A DNA stretch of 64,000 nt from Cavia porcellus (lineage: Eukaryota; Chordata; Mammalia; Rodentia; Caviidae): contig NW_026947485.1 of assembly GCF_034190915.1 (NCBI RefSeq), forward strand, positions 130,197,337-130,261,336, in the 5' to 3' direction. The notes below the pieces were generated by a model, which was not told where the DNA came from, made no database searches, and saw nothing but the letters and a program-made list of their open reading frames with translations. Positions 46,220-58,700 of this stretch are shown piece by piece. Each line of letters starts with the position of its first letter. The stretch's first letter is position 1. Both the position numbers and the translations under genes were made by a program.

Positions 46220-46304
46220 TTCAATATTTTGAATGTTATCTTTACTGGGTTCTTAAATATTTCAGTGCTCATGTATTCCATTTCTGCGGTTTGTCTTCCC
46301 CGTG

Positions 46305-46741
46305 GGTTGTATTGTGCTCCCAAAAAGATATGTCTACCAAGAACCTCAAAATGTGACCGTTTGAAATAAGGTTCTTTGAAGTAACATTAAAGTAAGAATG
46401 TTGAAATAAGAGTATCCTGGATTAGGGCAGATCCCAAATTCAATAGAAAATCTTCATGAGGGGAGACATACAAATACCTAAACCCAGGGGAAGGCCATCT
46501 CAAGATGGTGACACAGATAGGGACACTAGTGGTATCAGGGAACCCCGCAGACGACTGGTAGACTCAGGAAGCGAGGGAAGGAGCATGGAATTGTTTCTCC
46601 CTCAGAGCTTCCAGATACTAACACTGCCGACAGCTTGAATTCATATTCTGCTTCTAGAACTATAACAGAATGAAATCATATTATTTTAAACCACCAGGTT
46701 TGTGGCAAATTTGTATGATCAATATAGAAAATTAATATAGT
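46305..46741 (+). repeat. MLT1-type MaLR LTR
   Basis: The copy contains GTATTGTGCTCCCAAAAAGA, CTCAAAATGTGACC, GATTAGGGCAGATCCCAAAT, GAAGGCCATCTCAAGATGGT, a CTGCCGACAGCTTGAATTC word, TTCTAGAACTATAACAGAAT and TTTTAAACCACCAGGTTTGT. This is the familiar order of MLT1 LTRs. It is diverged and has no internal region. Confidence 0.8.
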
Positions 46742-48175
46742 TAGTTATCTTAACTTTATTTTCAGCCACAAATATACTGTGATTCTGTGAATTCAGAAAT
46801 TTTTTGCAGTAATGATATATTTAACTACCCAGATTATTTAAATTGTCTTCTGATTATATGGATGTGCTAAACTATAGAATATCCCAAGTTATTAAAAATT
46901 TTTATCTCTGTTTTGTTCTCTTACTTGTATTTTTGTCTGGATTTTTTTTCTATTGGTTTATCTGATATATTTCTGTTATTTCTCAATAACATTATGTGTT
47001 AACTTATGTTTATGAATCATGGACTATATTTGTTAGTACAAATAATAGGATTAAACTTAATCTAAGGTTATATGGTTGTTTCCCTACCTTGCCTCTCTTC
47101 TGGGCATGTATGTACATACTTACCTACATTTGAGTAAATAGGCTGAGGCAAGCAGAAGTGACACGTGTATTCAGATTGGCATCCTGGACTTCGAGTCCAT
47201 GCCCACTACTTCACACATCATTTTATAATTTCTCTAAAGTATTATAAATTCCTTCAGAATAGAAATTTTTAAATTTTACATCTCATATAAATCAGCATAA
47301 GTACAAATTTATCTCATCCAATAAATGAATTGAAGAAATGAAAAAAAAATCAGTAAAACAAAAGTAAAAATAAAGCTTTCCAAGTAAAGAAAAAACTCAA
47401 TAGTTTAACTATTTGAGAAAAAAAGGGACAGAAGAAAATTCCATTTTCATACTTATGTGAATAAAGCATTAATCTCTGCTCTCAATTAACATGCCACCTT
47501 AATGCAAGAACCATTTTACAAAATCAGACAGCTCACAATCTCTATTGCCAGGATATTCAATAGCTGGTTTGTTTGGGCCACATTTTCATTAGATTCTGCA
47601 AGTATATTGATTACTAACTTTTCAGAGTGGTGGATTAGTTTGCACTCCATGTGTATGTTCTCCCATATACAAATTCACTGTTTTATGTTTAAAAATCAGT
47701 ACCAGAAGAGGCTGAATGGGAGAACCTTTGGGGCTGTGTAATCTTAATATCTGGGATTCATAAATGCACATTTTACAGATTGAGAGGAACATTTGAAAAG
47801 TGAATTTCTTCCACTCCTGAAAGCCTGTAACCTTACAAGTCAGCAATGCAAGACAGAATACTTTTCATTGGAGATATTTTGGCTGGCATTAAGGGATTAA
47901 AAAGAATTCACCTTGTAAAAGAGAGAAGAAAGGGTAGTTCAGACAAAGAAAGCAAAAACAATTAACAAATTGATATTAAAAAGCAATGTCTTCACCATGA
48001 TAAAGGGCATCTATGAAAAACTTGTAACCATCATTATACTTAATACTCAATGCCTTCCTCCCAAGAAGAGAAATAAACTGATCTTCTCAGTTCTATTTAA
48101 TACCAAATGGAGGTTATTGTCAAAATAATAAGCAGGAAAATAAAAGCTATACAGGCAGACAGAAAAGCAGGCAGA
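46742..48175. other. Unassigned AT-rich DNA
   Basis: No exon or repeat is recognised. Short frames around 47502-47846 overlap on opposite strands. Confidence 0.4.
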
Positions 48176-48195
48176 TGAAAGAAAGAGAGAGAGAT

Positions 48196-48243
<48 letters not shown>

Positions 48244-48277
48244 GAAGGGAGGAACAAGGAAGGAAGGAAGGAAGAGA
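48176..48277 (+). repeat. (GA)n / (GGAA)n purine tract
   Basis: A long GA tract grades into GGAA units (48250-48277). The whole tract is almost pure purine on the plus strand. Confidence 0.95.
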
Positions 48278-48865
48278 AATTTCTATTTGCAAATGACTGA
48301 ATCTTGAACCTAGAGAATCCTAAGTAATCCACTACAAATCTAAACTAAATGGTAAAAGATTAAACTTACAAAAGATTAAAAATAACAAGTGTATGTTTAT
48401 ACAGTAGCTTAAAATGCTTAAGAAAGGAAGTTTTGGCTCCTTTCTCTTTTCCTGTTCCCCAGCCATTGTCATCAGACCATCACTATATTTCTCAGAAATT
48501 CATTCTTCTTATAACCGTCTCCATTACTCCATTGTTTCTGAACTACCTGTATCTTCCTAAGAAATATCACCATGTGCTTGGTCTCTCACTTCTTCCTTCT
48601 TTCTCACCTCCCTCCTTCACATTGCTAGCAGATCTTAGAATTTCTCTACTTGATAGCCTTCAGAGTCCTTATAATCCACAGAATGAAATCCAGATGCCCT
48701 AGCACAAACTTTAACCCCTCCCATTGTTTGGACTCAATGTATCCTTAAAGACTTCCCATAAAAATGGATTTTTGATGCTTCCAAGTATACTTAAGGCTCA
48801 CCATTGGCTATAATTTAATTCATGTCAGGGTTAAAATGTTCTTGGCCATCCTAATGTTCCCAGGA

Positions 48866-49319
48866 TGCTAGGGTCATGTCTTACAGTGACAAAGAATGAA
48901 ACCACAGATAGAGGAAATGGGGTACAAGCAAGTTTATTTAGAAGATATAAAGGCAAGAAAGTTCAAGTATAGCTCCTGTTAGCTGACAGGGAGTTTTAAG
49001 TATGATATTCAAGAAGGTTCTTCATTCAGAACTTTTAAAGCGATTTAGAAGGGAGCTTACACCATTGTGTAAATGCTCTAATCTCTACTCTATAAGACTA
49101 CACAGGTTTTAGGGTCCAATCTATGCAATGTTCACACAATGCCCATGCAGGGGACATGTCACCTTGAGCCAGTGTCCTGCTTGATCATGCACTGGAGTGG
49201 TCCCAGACCATCAGAGGACACCACACAGATGTTTCTGTAAGATCTATGGAGGATCAAGACAACAGATTCCAACTGGGGCTTCCCAACAATTTGGGGAACA
49301 CTGTCCTTACTGCCTAATA
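48866..49319 (-). repeat. LTR-like repeat, copy 2 (pair with 39334-39739)
   Basis: It is related along its length to 39334-39739, about 50 bp longer because of small insertions. On the minus strand the ends are TATTAGGCAG (first G decayed) and GACCCTAGCA. It appears to be inserted in an L2 fragment. No target-site duplication could be made out. Confidence 0.55.
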
Positions 49320-49431
49320 GAAACCTAACTCATGTGTCAGTAATTTCTGTTACGTTAATTATTTTTCAAGATCCTGTTTGAACATCACACCTTCTAGGAA
49401 GCTCCTTTTAATACCTTTTCTAGTGCAATGC

Positions 49432-49852
49432 TGTGGGAGACCACCATGCTGCTCTCTCCTGAAAAACAAAGCCCTAGCCAGAACCCATCCCTGACGTCTC
49501 CTTCACCCTTTTACTGAGCTATGTGGAGCTGGCTATACTGAAACAAATGTTCCTGGAAGTAAAAGTGCCAGCCTTGCATACATCAAAACTATCTGTGCAT
49601 TACTAAGTGGAGGCCTCTGTGCCTTGTATGACTACGAAGTTCCTTTTCCCGATGCACACTGCCTGGATTCAGCTCTGCTCCCTTTCTGAAATCAGCACAA
49701 GCCACGAGCTTTTGGAGATCGAAGCCTTTTGTTTCAGAGAGAACATCAGGTCATCCCAGAGCTCCCAACTGCAGAACACTCTCTGTCTTTGTTTTGCATG
49801 CATATGCCATACTGCTAGGTGTGCTAGACTGTACTTCGGCAGGTATCAAAAC
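49432..49852 (+). repeat. Probable ERVK-type solo LTR with 6-bp target-site duplication
   Basis: The 421-bp element begins TGTGGGAGACCACCATG and ends CTTCGGCAGGTATCAAAAC. CAATGC flanks it on both sides (49426-49431 and 49853-49858). A 6-bp duplication is typical of class II (ERVK) retroviral LTRs. The 3' end should be CA but reads AC, which could be decay. The short open frames in it are not coding. No viral genes remain. Confidence 0.5.
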
Positions 49853-50045
49853 CAATGCTTTCTTAGCAGTTCTATTGTGTTTTACTTTTTATCTATTTTA
49901 CCCCTATTTATTCTATCATCAATGCACATGGGTATTTCCCCATTACATCATAATCTTTCATTTATTTTATTCCCCACAGATCTTAGCATATAAATGGGGT
50001 ACAATGTTTGGTGAATGCTGGCAACACCAGCTGAAAAGCATTTAA

Positions 50046-50870
50046 ATTAAAAAATGAAAAGCATTAAACTGACAGGTAGCATACCTATTTTACAACAACA
50101 GATAGATTTTTGGAAAAAAGAAGTATACATTTTATCTTTATTGCTAGATAATACAACTACCGTAGACATTAAAAAGAACAAACTTATCTTAAGAAAAAAT
50201 TTTAAGGTTAAATTATAACAATAGAGCAAACAATAAAACTGTTCCATAGTTTTCCCTTTTTATTACATCATCAAAACAGTAACCTTACTGTACTTGTAGA
50301 TCCTCATATGATTGTAAGGAACTCTGACATGGACACACAGACTCAAAAGAGTAAAAAAAAACCAGACTCATGATGCTGGTTTTGTACAGAGTTCCCAGCT
50401 TTGGGCATCAGATATGATGAGTATTGTGACCGAGAACCCTCACTGCTTCAATCAAGTGTGTTAACTTTATCATCAAGGAATATAATAGACAAAATATAAA
50501 TGTATTCACAAACATCCAACACATTATTTGCAAAAATTCCAACTTTTTCTTAATTCAATGACTATTTGAATTATCTCTACTAATAACTCACAACCAGTGG
50601 GAAGGAAAAATCTATCCAATGAAGCAATTTGTAATATTTTATCTATTATAAATTTTGCAGCAAATTCTGTTCAAACTGTGAATAAGAGTTAATTTTGAAT
50701 TTTAGCTTTTGATTCAGAAATATGTTATTCAACAATCTGTCCACTTTCTAAATGGCATATAATCCGTGAAATACAAGCCACATTGTTATATGGTAGCTTT
50801 CTCTATATATAGTAATTTTTAAATTTGTGTGTAAAACATGAATCTCATTTTCTTATTTAATGAAATCCAA
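50046..50870. other. Unassigned AT-rich DNA
   Basis: Nothing is recognised here. Confidence 0.4.
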
Positions 50871-51010
50871 GCAAGGTGTGGTGGTTCGTGGCTGTAATCC
50901 CAGCACTCAGGAGACTGAAGCAGAAGGACTATTGTATGTTCAAAGCCACCATGTTGAATTCAAGGCCAGTGTGGACTGCCTAATGAGATTGTCTCAAAAA
51001 AACAGAAAAA
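50871..51010 (+). repeat. B1-type SINE, plus strand
   Basis: The copy reads GTGTGGTGGTTCGTGGCTGT, AATCCCAGCACTCAGGAGAC, ATTCAAGGCCAGTGTGGACT and ATGAGATTGTCTCAAAAAAA. It is a monomeric 7SL-derived SINE with an A-rich tail, moderately diverged. The 69-codon open frame across it is incidental. Confidence 0.88.
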
Positions 51011-53304
51011 AGAACCAAAAAAATCCAAATATACCTAACATATTGTTCATAAATTTATCTTACTGCTAATTAGATTACTAAAATATTTGTTCTCTAACAT
51101 AATATGTTTTCTTGTGTGCTTAATTTTTTCAACAAAACATATTAATTTTTTATGATTATTTTTGAATAGTAAATGAAATTAAAGAAAATAAAAACCATGA
51201 AAGAGTAAATAATGAACATTAGTAATGATTTACATGCTACATCTAAGGTAGATAATTTTCACACAATAATAGTCTAGTTAATTACAATAAATTTTAATTT
51301 TCATCAAAACTTCCAATAAAATTCTTTCCAGTTGTCAAAGCACATCATAAAATAAATTTAGTATAGTGACATATCAGCTATCCCTAAAAGAAATGATTTG
51401 CATACTACAGAGGCAAAAATGTAACCCTCCAAACTAACATGCTCTTTTTCTCAGAAATAAAACTGATCGAACTATTAATTTCTATAATCAGATAGCCTAT
51501 TTATACTGCATGCAAAGAGACACAACACATTGCTTGATGAAAGTATAAACCTAATTATAACATTCAGTGCTTCAGGATGCAGAAAACTGATTGTATTTAT
51601 GGAAAACATGCCACAGAAGCATTTGTAATATATAATTGATGATTCTTGTCAAGCTCTGAATATGATCTTTGCTAGTATTTAGTTGTATGAGAAGTTTTCA
51701 GCTAATGTTTTCCAGAAATTCATTCTATCTCTGCCACTGTTTTGAAAAAGTACTTGGAAAAGAAAAAAATTAAGTTCAGTATAAAATTATCAGAAATAAA
51801 TGTGCTCATTCACAGTCAGTGATTATCTGTATGTCATCTCTATTCTCATCTCATGACTATACCTTTTCTGATTCCCCAGGCACCAGGGTTAATTTTCACT
51901 AATCCGCTGGAAGCTTGTATTAATTAGAGCACTTTACTGGATGGAATCATCTCATCCTTTCAGGACAACTGGGAGGACTGGGCACAATGTGGATGAGGGA
52001 AGCCTAGCTTGTGGCTGGTGCTTAATACACAATGACTCTTAATCTCTCTTTGGTAAAACAAGTAGATTATAATGAGAGGGGAAAAGGAAGAGCTTGTTGA
52101 GAAAGGAGGATTCTTCTTGTCCTGAATTCATTTTATTCCCTACATTTCCCATTTTGCTGAGCTGTGACCTCCAGGTGCTCCTTATCCAGTCCAAAGGTAT
52201 CCCTAGAAACTTTTGTCTTCCCGTCTCATTCCCTGTTCTCCCAGGAAATAAAGCCCCATCTGTTAAAGGATAAAATACTGGAGGTTTTGATCCACTCACC
52301 CAATATCCTATCCATCTCACCTCTTCAAAAGTATGTGACTCAGGTATAAATTATCACAAAGAACAATCAAACCCATTGATAGAAGATAAACTCATTTAGA
52401 CAGGAGGAAAAACAAGTCCTTTCCTTCTCATCTTCTTTACTCTTATTATACAGAAAACCTTCACAAGACAAAATTATATGCCGCTGCTGATGGTATTTCT
52501 TTGGCTACTTTAGCATCACCTTTCTTCTGTATCTTAGGCTGCTTAAACTGAGACATTGTGACACCTTCCCTTGCATCCAGAGCTTGTTCTACAATATCAC
52601 TGAACCAATACCTTGCACCATCAAAAGTTCAATAGGTGATGTTCACTCAGCAAACCATGAGGTGACTATGATATCTATGCAAGATCAAACATCTCAAAGG
52701 AATAGGAAAAAGCTTGAAAGCCATGATGTTGCAACCTTTTTATTAAACACAGCTCTGATTGGGCCCTAGAGAACATTTTATTTTTCTCAATAAAAATATG
52801 ACAAGAACACTTAATCCTTCCTGTCATTTGTTATTACTAATTCATGGCTGGATACAGTGTGATTTTTAATAGGACTAATAAGTAAACAGAAGATTAAGGC
52901 AACCTACAACACATTTCAGCTTTAAAACAGATTTTCATTTTTCAAAAATTTCACTCTCAATCTTGTGTTTGTGTTAATTACTCAGACATGAGTAATTATG
53001 TTCACCAAGCAAAAGTAAGATAGATAGAACTTGATTACACTGGGTTTTATGTGGCTTCCCTTACTTATGATAATCTCCTACTGTAGGAAATTAAAGGGAC
53101 ATTACTTAAATATAGTTCAACTTATATTAGGTATGGTTGATAAACCAGTTGAGAATTTACTGAAAGGACATTGCACGTGTATTTTTCATGAAAAGAAAAG
53201 CCAAGTCCAACCACATTCACTGGGTACTGGAAATTTATCAGGTAGAAACCAAACACTTTATCAGCTTTTTTCTTTTGCATGGACATAACATTCAACAGGC
53301 ACAA
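51011..53304. other. Unassigned AT-rich DNA, no gene supported
   Basis: No recognisable exon or repeat. The overlapping frames at 52039-52349 lie on opposite strands and match nothing I know. Confidence 0.45.
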
Positions 53305-53640
53305 TTTTAAAAAGATGAGCGGTTTAATTTAGCTCAGGGTTGCAGGGCATTCAATAAATGGTCAGCTGGATCCAAGACAGAAAAGTCATGACCAAACAAA
53401 GATGTTCATACCTACTGGGTAGTAGATCAAGGGAACAGTGTCAGGTGGAATGAGGCCAGGGACCATTTATAGTACCCAGTATAGTATCCATTTATAGTCA
53501 CACCTTAATGCCCCACCATGAAACATTCAGAACATTCATGTGCTCCTCCATGCCCAGAATGAATCCCAGAGCCAATCAAGTTGACAATGTGTCCTAACTG
53601 TCACTCTCTGGTGTCTCTGGGATGATGTCTTCCTATTTGC
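53305..53640 (-). repeat. Possible MaLR-type LTR, minus strand
   Basis: GGTTTAATTTAGCTCAGGGT near 53320 resembles the reversed end of a MaLR LTR (TGAGCYAAATAAACC-type poly(A) region). CCAATCAAGTTGACAATGTG lies near its other end. It is strongly diverged and the call is tentative. Confidence 0.35.
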
Positions 53641-55696
53641 ACACTCTTGCATTTTTCTGGGTAAAAAACAGTTTCCTTTGACTGTTCCTGGAATACAGCT
53701 CACCACCACCACCTCCCACTACTTGATCTACTTAGCTTCACCTCCAGTGACTATTTTCCCATGGCCTGGTGGTTTTGCTCCTAACAGATAAATTTAGGTT
53801 CTCTGAGACTCTTCATTTAAATTCTTGAAAGACAGTATTTTGGTCCACATGGTCTGCTATGAGTGAACTCCTTCTCATTGAGACAGTCTAGAAAAGACAC
53901 ATCCAAAGAAACCAATGTGGAAGCTCACAGTTGACCATAGGCAGGAGCCACGGGGTGGGTGGGAAATTCAATATAATTTGATGCTGCAAACACATGAAAA
54001 CTTCCCATGTGCTAGGCAGGAAGTGAAATATAAATCACCTAAAAACTTGGGAAATTCTAGGACCATCTCAAGTGAGATGAGCTATAGAAATGGAGACTGT
54101 GTATTGAACAGTCATGGGTGGAAGAAAATTTTAGAGATGAGTTTCTTTCCCTATTCTATCTCAGACTATAGTTTAAATTCTAGAGATTTTCTTGGGCTTC
54201 ATTTGGATTGTTCAAGGCTTCCTCCCTATAATAATCAAATTGGAGTATCCAATGTAGTTCTCTTCTTCCATTCTACTTTAAAAGAAATAACTATAATATA
54301 GTCCCCCTCCCCACAAAAAAAGACTGTCCTAAGTATCTCAGTCTGTGCAAGTCTTACCTCCCAGTTGTTGCTTTGTCAATAACCATAACCATACACCCAG
54401 CTGGATTATGATCATTTCCACCTTGGAGTTTTATTCCTTATTTTTGCTTCGAATTCCCATCTCATCTTCTTTTCCAAAGCATAGCTAAATCTCAAAATCC
54501 ATTCTCAAATCTTGCTTCCTCCTTAAGATCCTACCCAATTAACTGATTTATTCTTATTTTTTCCTTGTTTAATATGATTTAAATGTAAATACAGAAACAT
54601 TAGTAGTATGCAGTATTAAGGAGGAGCATTAATGACAGAGTTCTCTGATAGAAAAATCTACAAATATGTTAGTGTGCCTTAAAGACATATCAATGAGAGA
54701 GGGGCCCATAATGTTCTTTTCTAGAAAACAATAATCAGCCACATTGCCTCAGAGGACAGAGTGTGAAGTACATTTTGGCTCATGAGATTAAAAGTGAATT
54801 GACCAGTTTCTCAAAAGGGATGATATTCCACTGGTATGAGCCCATCTACTTCCCTCTTTTTTTATTGGAATGTTGATGTGATGTTCACACCGGACAGCTT
54901 CTTGTAACTATAAGAAGACCTAAATGGAGAGGGAAAGAAGACTCATAGAATTCTGAAATCCTTTAGCCAGCAACTGCCTTCCACCAAACTTTTTATTAAC
55001 CTGCAAAGTAAACCGTAAAATACTTTAGCCACTGGTTTTGGAAGGCAGGTTTCTGTTATGTAGAAAACACAGTTCTGAATTTATTTATGGTTTCTCTTAT
55101 TAGTGAAAACATTTTGAAAGCTCTGCTTGTTCTCAGTTATTGTACTAGAGAACTGAGATAAGACAACTCATGTGCAAGACCGTTTCTCCACCTTTTTACT
55201 TGCTCTAAAACAGGGCTGCTGTCTTCAGGTTCAAAGTCAAAGATCAGAAGTCGTATTGTTTGCCCTTCCAGGATTATGAGATGTTAAAAAGAAAAACAGA
55301 AAGCAAGGTTGCAAGTCCATTGCCATGGAGCAGAGTTTTTGGTTGTTAATAAGAATTAAGATTGCTTTAGATTTTGTCTCATTTTTCAGTAAGTCTCTTT
55401 TGCAAGTGATTATTTTTTTCAAGGACAACAGAAATATCCTTTGAGAAATGTTTAAGGCAAAAGACAGAGATAACCCACTGACAATCTATGGCTAAAGTCT
55501 TATAAACGTTAACCCTGCGGTATTTCCAGGTATGTTAGTCCTAGATGCAGTCAGTCAATAACTTTCATGTACAACACCCAAGTGTAAACTTATACATGCT
55601 TGTGGAATTTATTTTTAAATACAGAGAAAGTTATATACTGAGTTTTTCTCAATGTTTTCACTAACATTAGCCTGCCTACACTTTTAATACCTAATA
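53641..55696. other. Unassigned DNA, one L2-like scrap
   Basis: No gene is recognised. About 54440-54560 has L2-like words (ATCCATTCTCAAATCTTGCT, TCCTCCTTAAGATCCTACCC), at low confidence. The 128-codon frame at 53915-54301 has no domain I know. Confidence 0.4.
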
Positions 55697-55707
55697 AACA
55701 CACACAC

Positions 55708-55767
<60 letters not shown>
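55697..55767 (+). repeat. (CA)n(CT)n compound microsatellite
   Basis: A short CA tract is followed by more than twenty CT units, with one TTT interruption. Confidence 0.95.
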
Positions 55768-55768
<1 letters not shown>

Positions 55769-58700
55769 ATAATATCTGAAAGGACAATATCTTTAAATAA
55801 TTCTATATTTGTTTGTTCTCTGTGAACACAAATAATACATTTCTTGATTTAATAAACCAATAATTTATTTTCTTGTTTAAACTGAAAGACACCAAAATAA
55901 ATTAACTACATGGTCATGCAGCATTTGATGTAAACATATCTTCATAGTACTCTAAGACAGTCATTTATAAACAGGCTTTCCTTTCCCTATTTATATATAC
56001 TAAATGTTACCTAAAAATAGTCATGACATTGAAAAGCCCTTGTGTAGGTATGCTGCTTATTCATAGATGGCTCTGGAATCATGCTTTGTCATAACTGGAG
56101 ATATTGCTAATGTTGCCAGGAATTCTTGCTATGATCATAGGAAACCAGGCTTTGTTCCAAGGAATTGGGACTAGCAAAAATCACCCCTGGGTTTCCCAGA
56201 GAATTACAAAGGAACTACTTTATCCTGTGGGGCACTCTTTTTCCACAACTACCCAGAAAAAAGAGAACAGTCTTGGCACTGGTCCTCTGATACTGTGTTC
56301 TCCTGGCATCTCTCCAGCTCAGAGCTCTCAGCTGAGATGGCCCCACTGATGTATCTTTGTTTTTCCTAAGATGTTTAGAGAAAATTAACCAGATCAGAAG
56401 TACACAATACCAAACACTCTCAGAGCAGCCATGTACAAGAGACATAAGGTCACACACAAGTGAAAGAACAGAATTATAAATGCTTGTTATAAACATTCTG
56501 TCATACCAAAATGAAAAATTACAGAGATGCACCAAGCTGATGGATCATCTGGCAACAAACACATCCTCATCATCTTTTCAATCTAAACGATGGAACTGTC
56601 CCCTCCTGACTTGCATGCCAAGCTCTTCACACACTCCATCTCCAAATTACTATCATCAATAAAGTATTAGAGCACAGCCAGTGACACCTCTCCTGAAGAT
56701 AGCTTTGGAAGAAAAAATATAATAAGGAGAGGATTTCAACCCTTTTCAGTTAACATTTTGACCGACCACCCAAAGGCCACATGAGTTATAAACAGTCCTT
56801 ACACACAGTAAATATTTCAGAAGGCAACGAGACAGATTCACATCTAAATGAGAACACAGATGCATGATCACTGATACTACCTGAAAACTTTATAAATATT
56901 TACTATAATACATTCAAGCACATTAGTATTTCCTAGTATTGTTTCCAAATAGTCCTGGTATATACTGTAAATAGCTTTTCTTTCCTGGATTTTAACACTG
57001 ATATTACTGCTAAATTTGTTCATGGGTTTGCATTCATCAGTTTTTAAGAGTTTTTTTTTCTTCCCCTTGAAAGTGTCAAAATTTATCATTTCTAAATTTA
57101 GGAGGATGATGCAAAAGGTAAAACTCCTTATTAAAGCACTTTATATAATTTAACTGAAGTTCAACCAGAACAACAAATAAAATTTAAAAAGTCTACTTTC
57201 TAACTAAGGATAGTTCTTTATATTTGTCCCAATATAGATGCAGTAGCAAACTTGTGCTAAGGCTGGACCTAGTCCCAGCTCCAATTTCTTTCCCATATCT
57301 ATGGAATGTGAGTATATAATCTCTTTTATTAAATGCCCCTAACACCAGATAATCTACACTATGATTAATGGGGATAACTGACCTTGAACTGGGGAGTTCA
57401 TAGATATCAACTGTGAAGAAATTCTGGGGTGGGTAATAACTGGAAGCTAGAATTGTGTAGAGATCTAAAAAGACACTCACTAGTATCCTAAATAGTAGTG
57501 ATAAAATAAATAACTTTGTATTAACCACCCTTAATGAAGTGGTTCTACCAGGCAACGTTTATAACTAATGCAGCTTGATTGTGCCCTTAAATTCCCAGAG
57601 CACATTTTGGGATTAAAACCATACTTTCCACTAAACAATAGCACCAAGGAAAGAGCCATTAGGATGATGGACTGCCTTATGTTAAATACATCCCCTGTCT
57701 CCCAAGCTTCTCTTGTTATGCAGGTATTTTAGAAAGTATAGAAGAAATCTGACGTCTTCTTTCAATTTGATGCTGGTATGGAGATGTGGGCCATCCAGGC
57801 ACACACAGGGCTGTGCTAAGCTTAATCAAAGGACCTACATCAATGTCAAAAGAAATGAGGACCCTTTAGAATTTCTATTCTTTAAAACATGTTACACTGG
57901 ATTTGGGTAGAAATGAGAAAAGGTCTGGGATGAAAACAGAGTAAGTAAGATTTAATGTATGATAAAACAGGTAACTCTGCTTGATGGGGGGCAGGTACTT
58001 GTGCTTTATTCAGCCCTGTATAGCAATGTAAAATATATAATTGATGAAGGAACAATAAAAGAAGAAAACAAAGGGAAGAGAGAGGAAGGGAGATTATGAC
58101 GTTATCTCTTTCATTGCTTCTTTAATATTTCCCAAAATGTAAGATGCTTCAGTGGTGTTCAAGAACATCATTTTAGGTGGTTACAGGACATGAAAATCTC
58201 TACATCAGACAGTGCGGATTTTTCCCTTTTGGTTGTTCTGATATCAAAATCTCAAGCTGGTGCTATGAAGCTTTTAACATCTCTTCATTGTTGTTTAACT
58301 AGAAGGAGATGTTCTCAGGCACTGATCTCCAGGTAACACCACTTAACTAAAATGCATATTTTGGTTTTTACCCTATCTATTTTTGGAAAGATGTTTATTT
58401 TTATGCTCTGTGATAGTAATATAAAACAGCCTCTAAAGATTATTTAAAACACAAATTGAGTTGATTTAAAGGAAAAAAAACTAGGTTAAAAAGTAAAAGA
58501 GATGTATACACACACCTTATTGGTGATACATACACCTGCTAATGTGACACACATGAAGTAAATTTGGAAAGCTCCCTTCTGACAGTCTCAGGCAGCACTG
58601 CTGTCCTAACAGAGACTGCATGCAGCTGTCAGCATTGGCTGGACTGCAAAGCCTCTCCCACACACTGGACCAACCACAGGTCTCTAGCCAGAGCTCTCAA

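Larger units (their letters stand above)
48640..50030 (+). repeat. L2-type ancient LINE fragments interrupted by two LTR-like insertions
   Basis: Three pieces are in L2 order. 48640-48865 contains GAATGAAATCCAGATGCCCT. 49320-49431 contains GAACATCACACCTTCTAGGA and AGCTCCTTTTAATACC. 49859-50030 ends with CACAGATCTTAGCATATAAA and GTTTGGTGAATGCTGG. Between them sit the LTR-like insertions 48866-49319 and 49432-49852. The L2 match is by remembered family words only, so boundaries are soft. Confidence 0.45.

Noticed and set aside
47622..48332. Ser/Leu-rich minus-strand frames near 48047-48332
   Set aside because: They are produced by translating the GA/GGAA repeat.
52039..52349. 93-codon minus and 61-codon plus frames
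   Set aside because: They overlap on opposite strands, are not similar to anything known to me, and no splice context was found.
53305..53640. A third copy of the LTR-like pair at 39334 and 48866
   Set aside because: Only the general TTTAATTT-type poly(A) region looks similar; the rest does not align. A MaLR-type origin seemed more likely.
57193..57555. 120-codon minus-strand frame as a hypothetical protein
   Set aside because: It is plain AT-rich DNA without domain, conservation evidence or exon signals; a frame of this length is expected by chance in 64 kb.
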